Positions 41,714 through 49,219 of a DNA stretch of 64,000 bases are shown here, piece by piece. How positions within the stretch are numbered: the first letter of the stretch is position 1; each line of letters opens with the position of its first letter. The notes under the pieces were generated by a model, which saw only the letters and a program-made list of their open reading frames with translations, was not told the origin of the DNA and ran no database searches. The stretch spans positions 2,666,001-2,730,000 of the forward strand of contig NZ_CP059068.1 of the NCBI RefSeq assembly GCF_017798165.1, written 5' to 3'. Made by a program: the position numbers and the translations under genes. The stretch is from Rhodoferax sp. AJA081-3. GTDB taxonomy: Bacteria; Pseudomonadota; Gammaproteobacteria; Burkholderiales; Burkholderiaceae_C.

Positions 41714-42132
41714 TCACCACAAGGGGGGCTACAGCAGGGCCATGGTGCACAAGAGCGGTGGCCTAGCAGCGATTGAAACGCCGGTGTCATATGAACTTGT
41801 GCCAACGAACGTTTGCATAGTCGCTAATCGCTCGTCGTTCGCGAGAGCAATTAGCGCAATATCAGCTTGGAATATCGACCTTTCCTTCTGAGCAACGAGT
41901 TTCGCATTCGTCAGGAGGGGGCCACTTGCGGTCCTCTCACAATGACTGCTTTGAGTTGTTTCATTGGCTACGCGGCACGACCGGCTGCTGCCGGGTTGTC
42001 AGATCACTGCCTGACAAGGTTTGCAAAGCAACTGCCCGCAATGCCGTTGGCCATCACTTTGGCGATGTCGCAGTAGAAATCACACGCCGCCGTTAGACGA
42101 ACCGTTCCGCATGAGACGTGAGGGCCATCAAC
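41714..42132. other. Intergenic region with repeat and attC-like core
   Basis: No supported gene in about 420 bases. It contains stem-loop copy 5 (41919-41955) and ACACGCCGCCGTTAGAC (ending 42097), which resembles the right end of the attC-like site at 44755-44841. Confidence 0.4.
41919..41955 (+). repeat. GGGCCAGTTGCGGTC stem-loop repeat, copy 5
   Basis: GGGCCACTTGCGGTCCTCTC, then ACAATGACTGCTTTGAG. GCGGTC/GACTGC pairs with one G-U. Confidence 0.75.
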
Positions 42133-42444
42133 ATGAGCAAACCTTGGGTCGAACGTAGCGGAGGTATTTGGCTTAGCAGAGCACAAACGTTCGATAAGCT
42201 CCTGGTTGAGGAATACGACCAGGAGCACGATGCATTCATATTGATCTGGCAACGCGCATCTGACGGACACTTCCAAGTCGAGTATCTGGTCAAGGGAAAA
42301 GAGCACCGTGATCCACAGTGGTCATTGCCATTCTGGGGCAACATCGCTGGCCAGGGAATTTATGGGACACTAGCTGATGCAAACGCAGACTTGAATGCAA
42401 TTGCCAAAGAGCACCACCGAAAAGTCGCTGATGCCCAACAATAG
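42133..42444 (+). CDS. Hypothetical protein, 103 aa, cassette-like
   Basis: A 103-residue soluble protein (MSKPWVERSGGIWLSRAQTF; VEYLVKGKEHRDPQWSLPFW) with an alternating strand/helix pattern. Not recognised. A GTTAGAC core lies 35 bases upstream, and GCCCAAC, matching the R'' consensus RYYYAAC, overlaps the end of the gene. Both fit a cassette origin. Confidence 0.6.
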   Translation: MSKPWVERSGGIWLSRAQTFDKLLVEEYDQEHDAFILIWQRASDGHFQVEYLVKGKEHRDPQWSLPFWGNIAGQGIYGTLADANADLNAIAKEHHRKVADAQQ

Positions 42445-42507
42445 CTTCATCCGACGACTGCGAGCGCAGCGAGCGTCAGCAATGTGTCTGGAAGCGACCT
42501 CGGGTTC

Positions 42508-42544
42508 GGGCCAGTTGCGGTAGTGGCCAGCGACCGCTATTGGG
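42508..42544 (+). repeat. GGGCCAGTTGCGGTC stem-loop repeat, copy 6
   Basis: GGGCCAGTTGCGGTAGTGGC, then CAGCGACCGCTATTGGG. Preceded by TCTGGAAGCGACCTCGGGTTC, which matches the upstream context of copies 1 and 10. Confidence 0.8.
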
Positions 42545-42622
42545 ATGATCCCGGCTGCGCCAATCTACTTCGTGGCGGGGCTATAGTGACCGGTTGAGTG
42601 TTCAATTTTTCAAAAGTATCCA

Positions 42623-43000
42623 ATGAAGAGTCTGCTTGTCTGTGCAGTTGAGCCATACAGCCCCGGAGATGGTGCCGACGTTACCCTGCGAAGCGACAAG
42701 GCTGAAATTGTTGTCTTATGCTATCCCTGCGGGCTAGTTGTGGGTGACACAGTTGAAAATAGACTGTCGATTCTGAGCGGTAATGTTCATTCCGCATACC
42801 TCTCCGATTGGCCGGAAGAGGACAAAGTCTTGCGTTCCCATCACAAGCTTGAGCGCGTTGGCAACTACGCCTATCGTGGGGTCGGTCAGGTGGTGAATCA
42901 CGCAGAGGGGCTTGTGGACGTCCTCGGATTTGTTATTGATTTTGGTAGCGTCCCGTGCGATGGAGCAGTTGAGTTCGAGGTCAGCCGCGTTGACATATGA
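42623..43000 (+). CDS. Hypothetical protein, 125 aa
   Basis: A 125-residue soluble protein (MKSLLVCAVEPYSPGDGADV; LVDVLGFVIDFGSVPCDGAVEFEV). Not recognised. The all-beta look and lack of signal resemble small immunity- or cassette-encoded proteins. GGGGCTATAGTG lies 35 bases upstream of the start, a motif also seen before the GFA and DUF2007 genes. Confidence 0.55.
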   Translation: MKSLLVCAVEPYSPGDGADVTLRSDKAEIVVLCYPCGLVVGDTVENRLSILSGNVHSAYLSDWPEEDKVLRSHHKLERVGNYAYRGVGQVVNHAEGLVDVLGFVIDFGSVPCDGAVEFEVSRVDI

Positions 43001-43025
43001 AGTTTCCGACTAATCTGCTCACTTT

Positions 43026-43053
43026 GGGCCAGGTGCGGACTTTGGTCAATGCC
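43026..43053 (+). repeat. GGGCCAGTTGCGGTC stem-loop repeat, copy 7
   Basis: GGGCCAGGTGCGGACTTTGG, then TCAATGCCCGCTTTTGGAAG. It begins 25 bases after the preceding stop codon. Confidence 0.65.
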
Positions 43054-43325
43054 CGCTTTTGGAAGACAATTCCGCAGTCAAATTGCTATTTTTTTGAGGT
43101 GCTTCGCCGTAAGTGGCGAGCTCCGATTCGCGCTGAAGTTAATCTGCCTCACGCCAACAGGGTGAAAATGACTTCACTTTCTTTGCGAAATGGCTGCGAA
43201 TCAAGCCTTTGTGCGCCTTGCTGTCGTCTGCGTGATGAGCATTGGCAAGGGAAATTTGGCTCTATCCCGTCGGATATCCTAGGAGCCCAGGATATCCGCC
43301 ATCTACATCACGTTGGGCAAAGAAC

Positions 43326-43922
43326 ATGAAACACCTTCTCGCAATCGTCCTCTCTGCTGTCTTGCTCGGGTGTGGAACCACGTCAAACGTTGCACCCGGT
43401 ACCGCCATCTCGGTTGACCAGTCCAGCAGTGTCTTACTTCTGCGAGTCAGTCCTCAATATAGGATCCACCTTCTCCGGGGAAAAATTGAAGGCAACCAGT
43501 GGGTACGCCCCCATCTGGATATCCCGGAAGTAAATATCGTGCCAGGCTCGGACGGGTACATCTTCGTAAAGCTTAAGAACAATGCTGCAAGCGAAAAGCT
43601 CGGGGTGTCTCTTGTGTTTCCAGAAGGCAAGCCCTACGGGCCTTGCGAGGGGTCCATCGGAGCCACATTTGACCTACGACCCGGCGCGATCACCTACGCT
43701 GGTGAATTGGTGTACACCTACGACGGCAAGAATCTCAAGTACAGCCACAGATTTGATGAGCAGGATGCGAAGAACTACGTTGAGAACCATCTCGGAAAAA
43801 CACACCCTCCTATAGAAGCGGCGCCTATGACCCCGATGAAGGTTAAAACAAGTTTCTGTGAGCCCAAAGCGACGGCCTATATTCCGATCTATATTCCGAT
43901 CTATGTGCCGCGTGGACGATGA
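43326..43922 (+). CDS. Lipoprotein of unknown function
   Basis: A 198-residue lipoprotein. Lipobox SAVLLGC, then a Ser/Thr linker and a beta-rich domain (VLLLRVSPQYRIHLLRGKIEG; PGSDGYIFVKLKNNAASEKLG). It ends with a short tandem IPIYIPIYVP. Not recognised. ATG at 43326 is chosen for the lipoprotein signal; the open frame begins further upstream. Confidence 0.6.
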   Translation: MKHLLAIVLSAVLLGCGTTSNVAPGTAISVDQSSSVLLLRVSPQYRIHLLRGKIEGNQWVRPHLDIPEVNIVPGSDGYIFVKLKNNAASEKLGVSLVFPEGKPYGPCEGSIGATFDLRPGAITYAGELVYTYDGKNLKYSHRFDEQDAKNYVENHLGKTHPPIEAAPMTPMKVKTSFCEPKATAYIPIYIPIYVPRGR

Positions 43923-43990
43923 ACTATTAACAAGTCCTCTCGTGCGCTGAAGCTGCTTGCCTAGGGCTGAACTGTCATTACAGCCGGACC

Positions 43991-44029
43991 GGGCCAGTTG
44001 CGGTAGTAAACCAACGACCGCTCTGAGGC
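43991..44029 (+). repeat. GGGCCAGTTGCGGTC stem-loop repeat, copy 8
   Basis: GGGCCAGTTGCGGTAGTAAA, then CCAACGACCGCTCTGAGG. Lies at the edge of the 181-bp duplication. Confidence 0.85.
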
Positions 44030-44072
44030 TCACCATCGGCAAAATCTAGTGCAGCGAATGCTCCCAGTCTGT

Positions 44073-44170
44073 CTACTGATAGTGAATGGCGTTAGGTTTC
44101 TGAAATTTACAGCAGGCTTCAAGTACCTTCTCTGCTGCAGCGGGATTTACGTGGTTAAGTCCCGAACCCA
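44073..44170 (-). pseudogene. 3' fragment of the DUF2846-type lipoprotein gene
   Basis: It encodes SGLNHVNPAAAEKVLEACCK and the same terminus NAIHYQ as the intact gene at 51489-52010. The rest of the gene is absent; beyond 44170 the frame enters unrelated sequence. Confidence 0.85.
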
Positions 44171-44286
44171 GCATTCGTGAACGGTTTGGTTCAGCGATTG
44201 CTGTTGACATCGGCAGGGCGACTGACCGCAAATGGAAAAATGAATTCATTGCTTGGCTGGCGAAGATTGGCATTGCACCAGTTTAG
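44171..44286 (+). pseudogene. 3' fragment of an unknown gene
   Basis: A plus-strand frame reads IRERFGSAIAVDIGRATDRK then WKNEFIAWLAKIGIAPV and stops. It has no start because the sequence is fused at 44170 to the duplicated segment. Probably the tail of a gene truncated by the same event. Confidence 0.4.
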
Positions 44287-44333
44287 CCAGTTGAACTGCT
44301 TGTCCAATCTTTTGTCATTGTCATTTCTGCCAC

Positions 44334-44371
44334 GGGCCAATTGCATTCTTTCGTGAATGACTGGTATCAGG
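44334..44371 (+). repeat. GGGCCAGTTGCGGTC stem-loop repeat, copy 9
   Basis: GGGCCAATTGCATTCTTTCG, then TGAATGACTGGTATCAGG. It lies 48 bases before a GTG-started cassette gene. Confidence 0.7.
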
Positions 44372-44418
44372 AAGTAGACTGAGGTTACCTAGAGCATTCC
44401 GCATTTGAAAAGTGGGTT

Positions 44419-44760
44419 GTGATCAACACTGTATTTGCGTACGTGACATTTACAGTGGCAGCAGGAATCTCCCATTTTGTTCTGAAAGCCTTGCGCCTTG
44501 CAGCCGCGTGGCAGTATTGCCTGGTCATGTTTTGTGTGGCTTTGGTCGCAAATCTAGGTCTTGGTTTTTATGGCCTCCAGGGTTACAGCGAGCTTTACCA
44601 CTCGCAAACACAGGTAGTCCAAAACGGATCGATCACTGGCGCAGGATTTGTCCTCGAAATCACCAATGCTGTTCAAGGTGCGGCTCTTCTCTCCGCTGTT
44701 TTCCTACTCTTTTGGTTCATCAGCATCGGACGACGAACCGGGGGTGGTACTCATGTTTAA
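44419..44760 (+). CDS. Small membrane protein, cassette-encoded
   Basis: A 113-residue protein with three hydrophobic helices (about 5-25, 29-52, 81-103). GTG start. The TAA stop lies within GTTTAAC, the R'' box of the following attC-like site, which is the classic cassette arrangement. Function unknown; short membrane proteins are very common in integron cassettes. Confidence 0.65.
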   Translation: MINTVFAYVTFTVAAGISHFVLKALRLAAAWQYCLVMFCVALVANLGLGFYGLQGYSELYHSQTQVVQNGSITGAGFVLEITNAVQGAALLSAVFLLFWFISIGRRTGGGTHV

Positions 44761-44841
44761 CAAGTTGTTCGTCACGGACATGCAGTCGCAGAATACCGCT
44801 GCGCGGCGTATACTGCCCGCCGTACAACGCCGACGTTAAAT
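44755..44841 (+). other. attC-like integron recombination site (87 bp)
   Basis: R'' GTTTAAC (44755-44761) and R' GTTAAAT (44835-44841) both fit the consensus and pair. An inner palindrome ATACCGC/GCGGCGTAT lies at the centre. CACGGA and GCCGTACAACGCCGACGTT occupy the same offsets as in the minus-strand site at 35362-35448. Confidence 0.75.
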
Positions 44842-44846
44842 TTCAA

Positions 44847-45161
44847 ATGAAGCGTATTAAAAATGCGGTAGCTTTGAATCCGCTTGTGGGCACTTGGAAA
44901 TGCGGTGACGGCTTTTCTGATTTGGAAATCAGCGTCCAATTCAAAGGCGACATCCCGAGCGTTTCGGTAGTAGACAAGTACGACGACGAGGCCCCACAAG
45001 TTTTTGAAGTACTGTGGGACGCAGAAAAGGGAATCTTGAGCTTTGGAACTCTGTGGTCTACCGGTCGTTTCGTAAAGTACTCTTTCATGTCGTCGCCCAT
45101 TGTGGGCCGCGCCGGTGTCACGTTTTCTTATACCGATCAAGAGTTGTGGGTGCGTCAATGA
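44847..45161 (+). CDS. Hypothetical protein, 104 aa, cassette-encoded
   Basis: A 104-residue lipocalin-like small protein: LNPLVGTWKCGDGFSDLEISVQF, VSVVDKYDDEAPQVFEVLWD, GRAGVTFSYTDQELWVRQ. Such short beta-sandwich proteins with GTWKC openings are frequent in cassettes. The start lies 5 bases after the R' core of the upstream site. The longer frame that reads through the attC site was rejected. Confidence 0.65.
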   Translation: MKRIKNAVALNPLVGTWKCGDGFSDLEISVQFKGDIPSVSVVDKYDDEAPQVFEVLWDAEKGILSFGTLWSTGRFVKYSFMSSPIVGRAGVTFSYTDQELWVRQ

Positions 45162-45249
45162 AATTTGAGATTTCGCTCGGCGCGGACACGCAGCAGCAGG
45201 ATGCCGCTGCGCTGCAAGTGCTGCGTGCTGGGCAGCTTTGACGTTATGC
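45162..45249 (+). other. attC-like integron recombination site
   Basis: It ends in GTTATGC (45243-45249). The inner stem CACGCAGCA/TGCTGCGTG is a perfect 9-bp pair. The R'' box next to the gene stop is not clear. Confidence 0.55.
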
Positions 45250-45611
45250 CTCATAGAAGCGCCCCGATCTGGCGGCAACTGGGTAGCGCCTCTGGCCGTC
45301 GCCGGAGTTCTCCATCCAAGCTGCAAATCGAAAACCCACTAAAGCGTAGGCGTTCTTTCTGGAGTCGCCTCACCAAGCCTGAGCTTCGTTTGCTCATGGC
45401 GGGGTTGGCAAATTGGGAACGACGTTCACGCGGCCCTACTCGTTCCCGTGTACGGCGCAAGCGCTTGGATGCAGTGGAGTATTACGGCCGCAGGTTTGGC
45501 GCTCTCGCGAGTGAGCGCCTTTGGGCGAGTCCGAGGACAAGCGGCAGGGCACTACCTACACACAATCCACGGAGTGAGAACGCTAGAGGAGTGTTGTGGC
45601 ATGAGGCATAA
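45246..45611 (+). CDS. Basic hypothetical protein, 121 aa, cassette-encoded
   Basis: A 121-residue Arg/Ser-rich protein (RRRSFWSRLTKPELRLLMAGL; TRSRVRRKRLDAVEYYGRRF). The ATG is inside GTTATGC and the TAA is inside GCATAAC, so the frame fits exactly between two recombination cores. That fit supports a real cassette although the low-complexity sequence would otherwise look doubtful. Function unknown. Confidence 0.5.
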   Translation: MPHRSAPIWRQLGSASGRRRSSPSKLQIENPLKRRRSFWSRLTKPELRLLMAGLANWERRSRGPTRSRVRRKRLDAVEYYGRRFGALASERLWASPRTSGRALPTHNPRSENARGVLWHEA

Positions 45612-45706
45612 CATGTTCGTCGATTGGACCAACAACAGCGCGCCGCGCGCTTGCGATTCTTCACAATTGAGCGCGCTGTTGTATTCCACTCGCGGCCGAC
45701 TTTAAA
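45606..45706 (+). other. attC-like integron recombination site (about 100 bp)
   Basis: Opens with GCATAAC (45606-45612). A strong inner stem CAACAGCGCGC pairs with GCGCGCTGTTG (around 45634-45682). The right core is degenerate (CTTTAAAC). Confidence 0.6.
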
Positions 45707-45721
45707 CCGCACAGACGAGCA

Positions 45722-45868
45722 ATGAGGTACTACTGCACTTTCTTCCTGCGGTCCGACGACAGGGATGCACCGTCGAAGATATTGCTTTCCGACGTCGTCG
45801 ATGCGCTCGACTTCGATGACAACCAGTCTGCGACTAGGTTAACCTCCAACGCTAAATCTGCATTTTGA
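45722..45868 (+). CDS. Short ORF after attC, possibly truncated cassette gene
   Basis: A 48-residue frame, MRYYCTFFLRSDDRDAPSKI to NAKSAF, starting shortly after the site above. It may be the 5' part of a decayed cassette gene. The downstream sequence contains ACCGCTATTGTCTGGAACAG and repeat copy 10. Confidence 0.35.
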   Translation: MRYYCTFFLRSDDRDAPSKILLSDVVDALDFDDNQSATRLTSNAKSAF

Positions 45869-45925
45869 GCGACTGCTTTGGAGCTCCGCCCTTGACCGCT
45901 ATTGTCTGGAACAGACCGCAGGTTC

Positions 45926-45962
45926 GGGCCACTTGCAGTCTTGGGCGAATGTCCGCTGCCAG
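45926..45962 (+). repeat. GGGCCAGTTGCGGTC stem-loop repeat, copy 10
   Basis: GGGCCACTTGCAGTCTTGGG, then CGAATGTCCGCTGCCAG. The preceding TCTGGAACAGACCGCAGGTTC matches copy 1 upstream. Confidence 0.75.
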
Positions 45963-46159
45963 GAGCTGAGGCAAGAGCCTTGAGTCGGACGGAATCAGCT
46001 TACCGCACCGTTGGCAGAGAGTTACAGCGAGCCAATCTGTTTCGTCAATAATTGCTGGGGCATCGAATATTCGATCGAAACCGCGTAGGCTTCAGGCCGG
46101 ACGCCGTCTCCCACTCCGAACGATGCCAGTTCTTCAACAACAATAACAAAGACAAAACC

Positions 46160-46714
46160 ATGACAGAAATTTACATCAGTACAGACGTTGAGACCGATGG
46201 CCCGATACCGGGCCCGCATTCAATGCTGAGTTTCGGCTCTGCCGCTTACACAGCAGACAAGAAGTTGATCGCCACTTTTGAGGCCAATCTAGAAACGCTT
46301 CCAGATGCATCCCCCCATCCAAAAACTGCGGAGTGGTGGGCTACCCAGCCGGAAGCATGGGAAGCATGCAGGAAAAATACTGTTCCGCCATCGGACGCGA
46401 TGAACCGATATGTTGAGTGGCTCAAGTCCATGCCTGGTCGGCCAGTTTTCGTTGCCTACCCCGCGGGCTTTGACTTTCTGTTCGTGTACTGGTACCTCAT
46501 CCGATTCGCCGGAGAGAGTCCCTTTAGTCATTCCGCGCTCGATATGAAGTCCTTCGCAATGGCGCTACTGAAGACAGACTATCGAGAAAGCACCAAGCGA
46601 AATATGCCAAAACACTGGTTTGACAAGCTTCCACATACCCATGTCGCGTTGGACGACGCTATTGAACAAGGGGCGCTGTTCTGCAACATGTTGAGGGAAA
46701 ACCGAGGGGGATAG
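46160..46714 (+). CDS. DEDD-type 3'-5' exonuclease family protein
   Basis: A 184-residue protein with exonuclease motifs: Exo [13 protein letters not shown] (D9, E11), a central region [17 protein letters not shown] with Asp, and Exo [14 protein letters not shown]. This fits DnaQ-like ribonuclease T/proofreading nucleases. Metal-dependent removal of 3' nucleotides is expected, substrate unknown. Five bases separate it from the next gene, so the two are probably cotranscribed. Confidence 0.75.
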   Translation: MTEIYISTDVETDGPIPGPHSMLSFGSAAYTADKKLIATFEANLETLPDASPHPKTAEWWATQPEAWEACRKNTVPPSDAMNRYVEWLKSMPGRPVFVAYPAGFDFLFVYWYLIRFAGESPFSHSALDMKSFAMALLKTDYRESTKRNMPKHWFDKLPHTHVALDDAIEQGALFCNMLRENRGG

Positions 46715-46719
46715 AGTTT

Positions 46720-47088
46720 ATGCAATTCGTTCGCCTCGGCGACTACTTCTGCGCCTCCCATATTACCGGGCCAAAGCACAACCTACTTCAAGTGCGTCTG
46801 TCGAACGCTGTGGGAGTCCAACGTCCAGTTCTTGAGACGCTCCCGGCAATTGGCAACTGCTCACACGCGCCGCTGAACGATGAAGTAGTAGTGCAGAAGG
46901 TTGTCGAGGGAGTCGATGAGGCCAATCGTCGTTTGGGTACGAGCTTCCATGTCACACACATTCGTCGGGTTGCCAACGACACCGGTCCCGAAGTCTTGCT
47001 CGCCTACATGGCAGGAAAAATAGTTGAACGCATTGTGGAAGGTGGCCAGTTCCAAGAAGCTGAGCGCCAATCGACAGGAGAGTCTTAA
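46720..47088 (+). CDS. Hypothetical protein, 122 aa
   Basis: A 122-residue soluble protein (MQFVRLGDYFCASHITGPKH; DEVVVQKVVEGVDEANRRLG; HIRRVANDTGPEVLLAYMAGKIVERIVEGGQF). Not recognised. Tight linkage to the exonuclease suggests a partner function. Confidence 0.6.
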   Translation: MQFVRLGDYFCASHITGPKHNLLQVRLSNAVGVQRPVLETLPAIGNCSHAPLNDEVVVQKVVEGVDEANRRLGTSFHVTHIRRVANDTGPEVLLAYMAGKIVERIVEGGQFQEAERQSTGES

Positions 47089-47139
47089 GTAGCCAATCAC
47101 CACTAACCCCGCGGAGAGTCTTGGCCTGTCGTGGGCTTC

Positions 47140-47176
47140 GGGCCAGTTGCAGTCGATTACAGATGACTGTTATGAG
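47140..47176 (+). repeat. GGGCCAGTTGCGGTC stem-loop repeat, copy 11
   Basis: GGGCCAGTTGCAGTCGATTA, then CAGATGACTGTTATGAGG. GCAGTC/GACTGT keeps the stem with a changed base pair, which supports selection for pairing. Confidence 0.8.
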
Positions 47177-47244
47177 GCACAGAGTTGATAGACTACGCTG
47201 AAGCGACAGCGGTAATAGAGAGTTGAATTGACTAGAAGGACGCT

Positions 47245-47829
47245 ATGGGACTTTGGGAAAAGCTGTTCAAGCGCAATGGCAACGATGTCGATGAGACAAG
47301 TTGGGCCGGTATTTTGGCAAACTCTGTTGAAACGCATGGTGCGGTCACAACTGTTAAAGACGGGGGAACAGTTGTGAAAGAAATTCGTGGAAAGGAGTTT
47401 TTTGGCCCGGCGGCTGAATGCCAAGACTTCGAGGCCGTGACCAGTCTCCTAAGGGATGTTGTTGACGAAGATGCCAAGAAATCCGTAGTGGCGTTTGGCA
47501 TGTTGATGGCGGCCAATTCAACAGAAGGCGGCGTTTACCGCAAGGACGCATTAGCAGTTCTTACCAAGCTCGCGTTTGCGAAGGCGGAACTGGACTCGAC
47601 TATCTGTCATACACATCCAACAATTGACGTTACGGCTGATATCCTGTCACAGGCGCAGGAGTTTGCTGATCGAAACACTATTCCGTGCAACGAATGGCCA
47701 ACTTCAGAGGAAGTCGTCGCAAACGTATTGGAAAACGCGATGAAATATACCCAGGTGAAGGAGTGGAGAAGGCACACTTATAGCGCCAACGGGTTGGTGA
47801 TTGGCGTAGAAGCCTTTAGCAAAACTTAG
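47245..47829 (+). CDS. Hypothetical protein, 194 aa
   Basis: A 194-residue soluble protein (MGLWEKLFKRNGNDVDETSW; VTSLLRDVVDEDAKKSVVAFGMLMAANS; ANVLENAMKYTQVKEWRRHTY). Mostly helical. Not recognised. Followed after 37 bases by a stem-loop repeat. Confidence 0.6.
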   Translation: MGLWEKLFKRNGNDVDETSWAGILANSVETHGAVTTVKDGGTVVKEIRGKEFFGPAAECQDFEAVTSLLRDVVDEDAKKSVVAFGMLMAANSTEGGVYRKDALAVLTKLAFAKAELDSTICHTHPTIDVTADILSQAQEFADRNTIPCNEWPTSEEVVANVLENAMKYTQVKEWRRHTYSANGLVIGVEAFSKT

Positions 47830-47866
47830 GACGTTGATTGGGCTTTTTGGAAACGATCGCTGGTCT

Positions 47867-47903
47867 GGGCCAATTGCCGTCGTTGGTGAATGTCCTAAGT
47901 CGG
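47867..47903 (+). repeat. GGGCCAGTTGCGGTC stem-loop repeat, copy 12
   Basis: GGGCCAATTGCCGTCGTTGG, then TGAATGTCCTAAGTCGGG. Preceded by TTGGAAACGATCGCTGGTC, related to the TCTGGAA context of other copies. Confidence 0.65.
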
Positions 47904-47947
47904 GCGGTAGACTGAGTCAGTTTCAAACCAATTGCGACACCAACTTC

Positions 47948-48181
47948 ATGTCAATCCAACCCGCCCCTGTGTTTTGTAGTGAGGCCTGCGCTAATGCAGA
48001 CACTGTCCGATCATTTGGAGAATGTCCCGACTGTAGGAAGAGCTGGGATGGCGGTGGCGGGGGCAACTGGGACCACTACAGAAACAACGCTTGGGCAGTT
48101 TGCAACACGTGTTCAAGGGCCCAGAACCGATGCGCGCGATGTGGCAAAGACGCTTCTGGCTTAGGAATCAACGGTGCTTGA
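47948..48181 (+). CDS. Small zinc-ribbon-like protein
   Basis: A 77-residue Cys-rich protein: FCSEAC, ECPDC, VCNTCS, CARCG, likely two zinc-binding ribbons with a Gly-rich spacer (DGGGGGNW). ATG 47948 is chosen because an earlier in-frame start would include the stem-loop repeat. It overlaps the next gene by 8 bases. Confidence 0.55.
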   Translation: MSIQPAPVFCSEACANADTVRSFGECPDCRKSWDGGGGGNWDHYRNNAWAVCNTCSRAQNRCARCGKDASGLGINGA

Positions 48182-48695
48182 TCGCTTTCGTCGAGTCCGC
48201 GAGCCGTATCGTGGACTGCTAATTGCTTTGGCCACTTTCATCGTGCTAATGGCAAGCAATACCTGGCCGAGCCTGAGCTATGCAATCTGGGGTCTATTTG
48301 TTGCCACTATGGCGGCGATGCTTTACGGAGACCTTCGGGAACCTGTTAACTATGAGTCGATGCGGATATCGGATGGAGCCATCGAATACGTTGCCTTTGG
48401 CCAAACGACCCTAGTCCGACTGGACAAAGTTTCAAAGCTGGAGTTCGTACGCGAAGAGGCACTCTTTCCAGATATTGATGGGCCATACCGTGAGACAAAG
48501 TGGGTGGTGCAGTACGGTGGTGGCCTTCGGGTTGAAATCATGGATGAGTGGCCGCACCGACGAGCATTGCTCCAGGCATTCAGGAAGCACTTACCAAAAT
48601 TCGATGATCAAGCAGCCCGAGGTGGTATCGCGGCACGGAGGGAAGGCCAGTGGCTTTGCTACGAGTTAAAAGCTGATGAAAAGTTATGCGTTTGA
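48174..48695 (+). CDS. Membrane protein with C-terminal PH-like domain
   Basis: A 173-residue protein with two transmembrane helices (YRGLLIALATFIVLMASNTW and LSYAIWGLFVATMAAMLYG), then a small beta-rich domain (MRISDGAIEYVAFGQTTLVRLDKVSKLEF). GTG start overlapping the zinc-ribbon gene. Not recognised by family. Confidence 0.6.
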   Translation: MLDRFRRVREPYRGLLIALATFIVLMASNTWPSLSYAIWGLFVATMAAMLYGDLREPVNYESMRISDGAIEYVAFGQTTLVRLDKVSKLEFVREEALFPDIDGPYRETKWVVQYGGGLRVEIMDEWPHRRALLQAFRKHLPKFDDQAARGGIAARREGQWLCYELKADEKLCV

Positions 48696-49195
48696 TGCGC
48701 AGATATGAGTTCAAGTACGAGGGATTCGAAGTGGCAAAACTATCAGACGAAATTCATTCCGAAATACAGCGTCTTTGTGCGACGGGAGATGAACTCGCTA
48801 AGGCAAGAAGATTTGCCGATGCGATCCCCATGTATTGGACTGCCTGGGATCTGTTGCCAGAACCCAAAACAGACTGGAGTGCGGCCCTTTGGATTCTGGC
48901 TGCGATTGGCGATGCAAATTTTCTAGGGGGTGATTACGTCGCCGGCCGGGACAACTTGTCTCAAGCAATGCATTGTCCAGGTGCAATAGGGAACCCATTT
49001 GTGCATATGCGCCTTGGGCAATGCCAGTTCGAACTCAACGCCGTAGATCGCGCTGCTGACGAGCTAATGAGAGCCTATATGGGTGCTGGGCCGGACATAT
49101 TCAAAGACGAAAACCCACGCTATCTGGCCTTTCTAAAGACCAAGGCAAAAGACATAGAGACACCAAAAAAGCCATGGCAGTTTTGGAAGAGGTGA
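48686..49195 (+). CDS. TPR-like helical protein
   Basis: A 169-residue helical protein resembling tetratricopeptide repeats: ELAKARRFADAIPMYWTAWDLLPEP, ALWILAAIGDANFLGGDYVAGRDNLSQAM, MRLGQCQFELNAVDRAADELMRAYMGAG. It ends PKKPWQFWKR. Similar proteins often accompany polymorphic toxins as immunity proteins, but no toxin lies nearby. It overlaps the gene upstream by 10 bases; a later start (MRRYEF or in VAKL) is possible. Confidence 0.6.
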   Translation: MRLMRRYEFKYEGFEVAKLSDEIHSEIQRLCATGDELAKARRFADAIPMYWTAWDLLPEPKTDWSAALWILAAIGDANFLGGDYVAGRDNLSQAMHCPGAIGNPFVHMRLGQCQFELNAVDRAADELMRAYMGAGPDIFKDENPRYLAFLKTKAKDIETPKKPWQFWKR

Positions 49196-49219
49196 TTCGA
49201 AAGAAATGGGAGAGACTAA

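Larger units (their letters stand above)
43990..44170. repeat. 181-bp direct duplication, left copy
   Basis: Identical by eye to 51406-51586. It includes a stem-loop repeat and the last 31 codons plus stop of the lipoprotein gene at 51489-52010. The match stops abruptly at CGAACCCA on both sides. Confidence 0.9.

Noticed and set aside
43242..43325. Upstream extension of the lipoprotein gene at 43326
   Set aside because: The extension would place 28 polar residues before a clear lipoprotein signal.
44412..45161. 249-residue open frame across two cassettes
   Set aside because: It reads through an attC-like site and the first part is out of frame with the GTG-started membrane protein. Two separate genes explain the region better.
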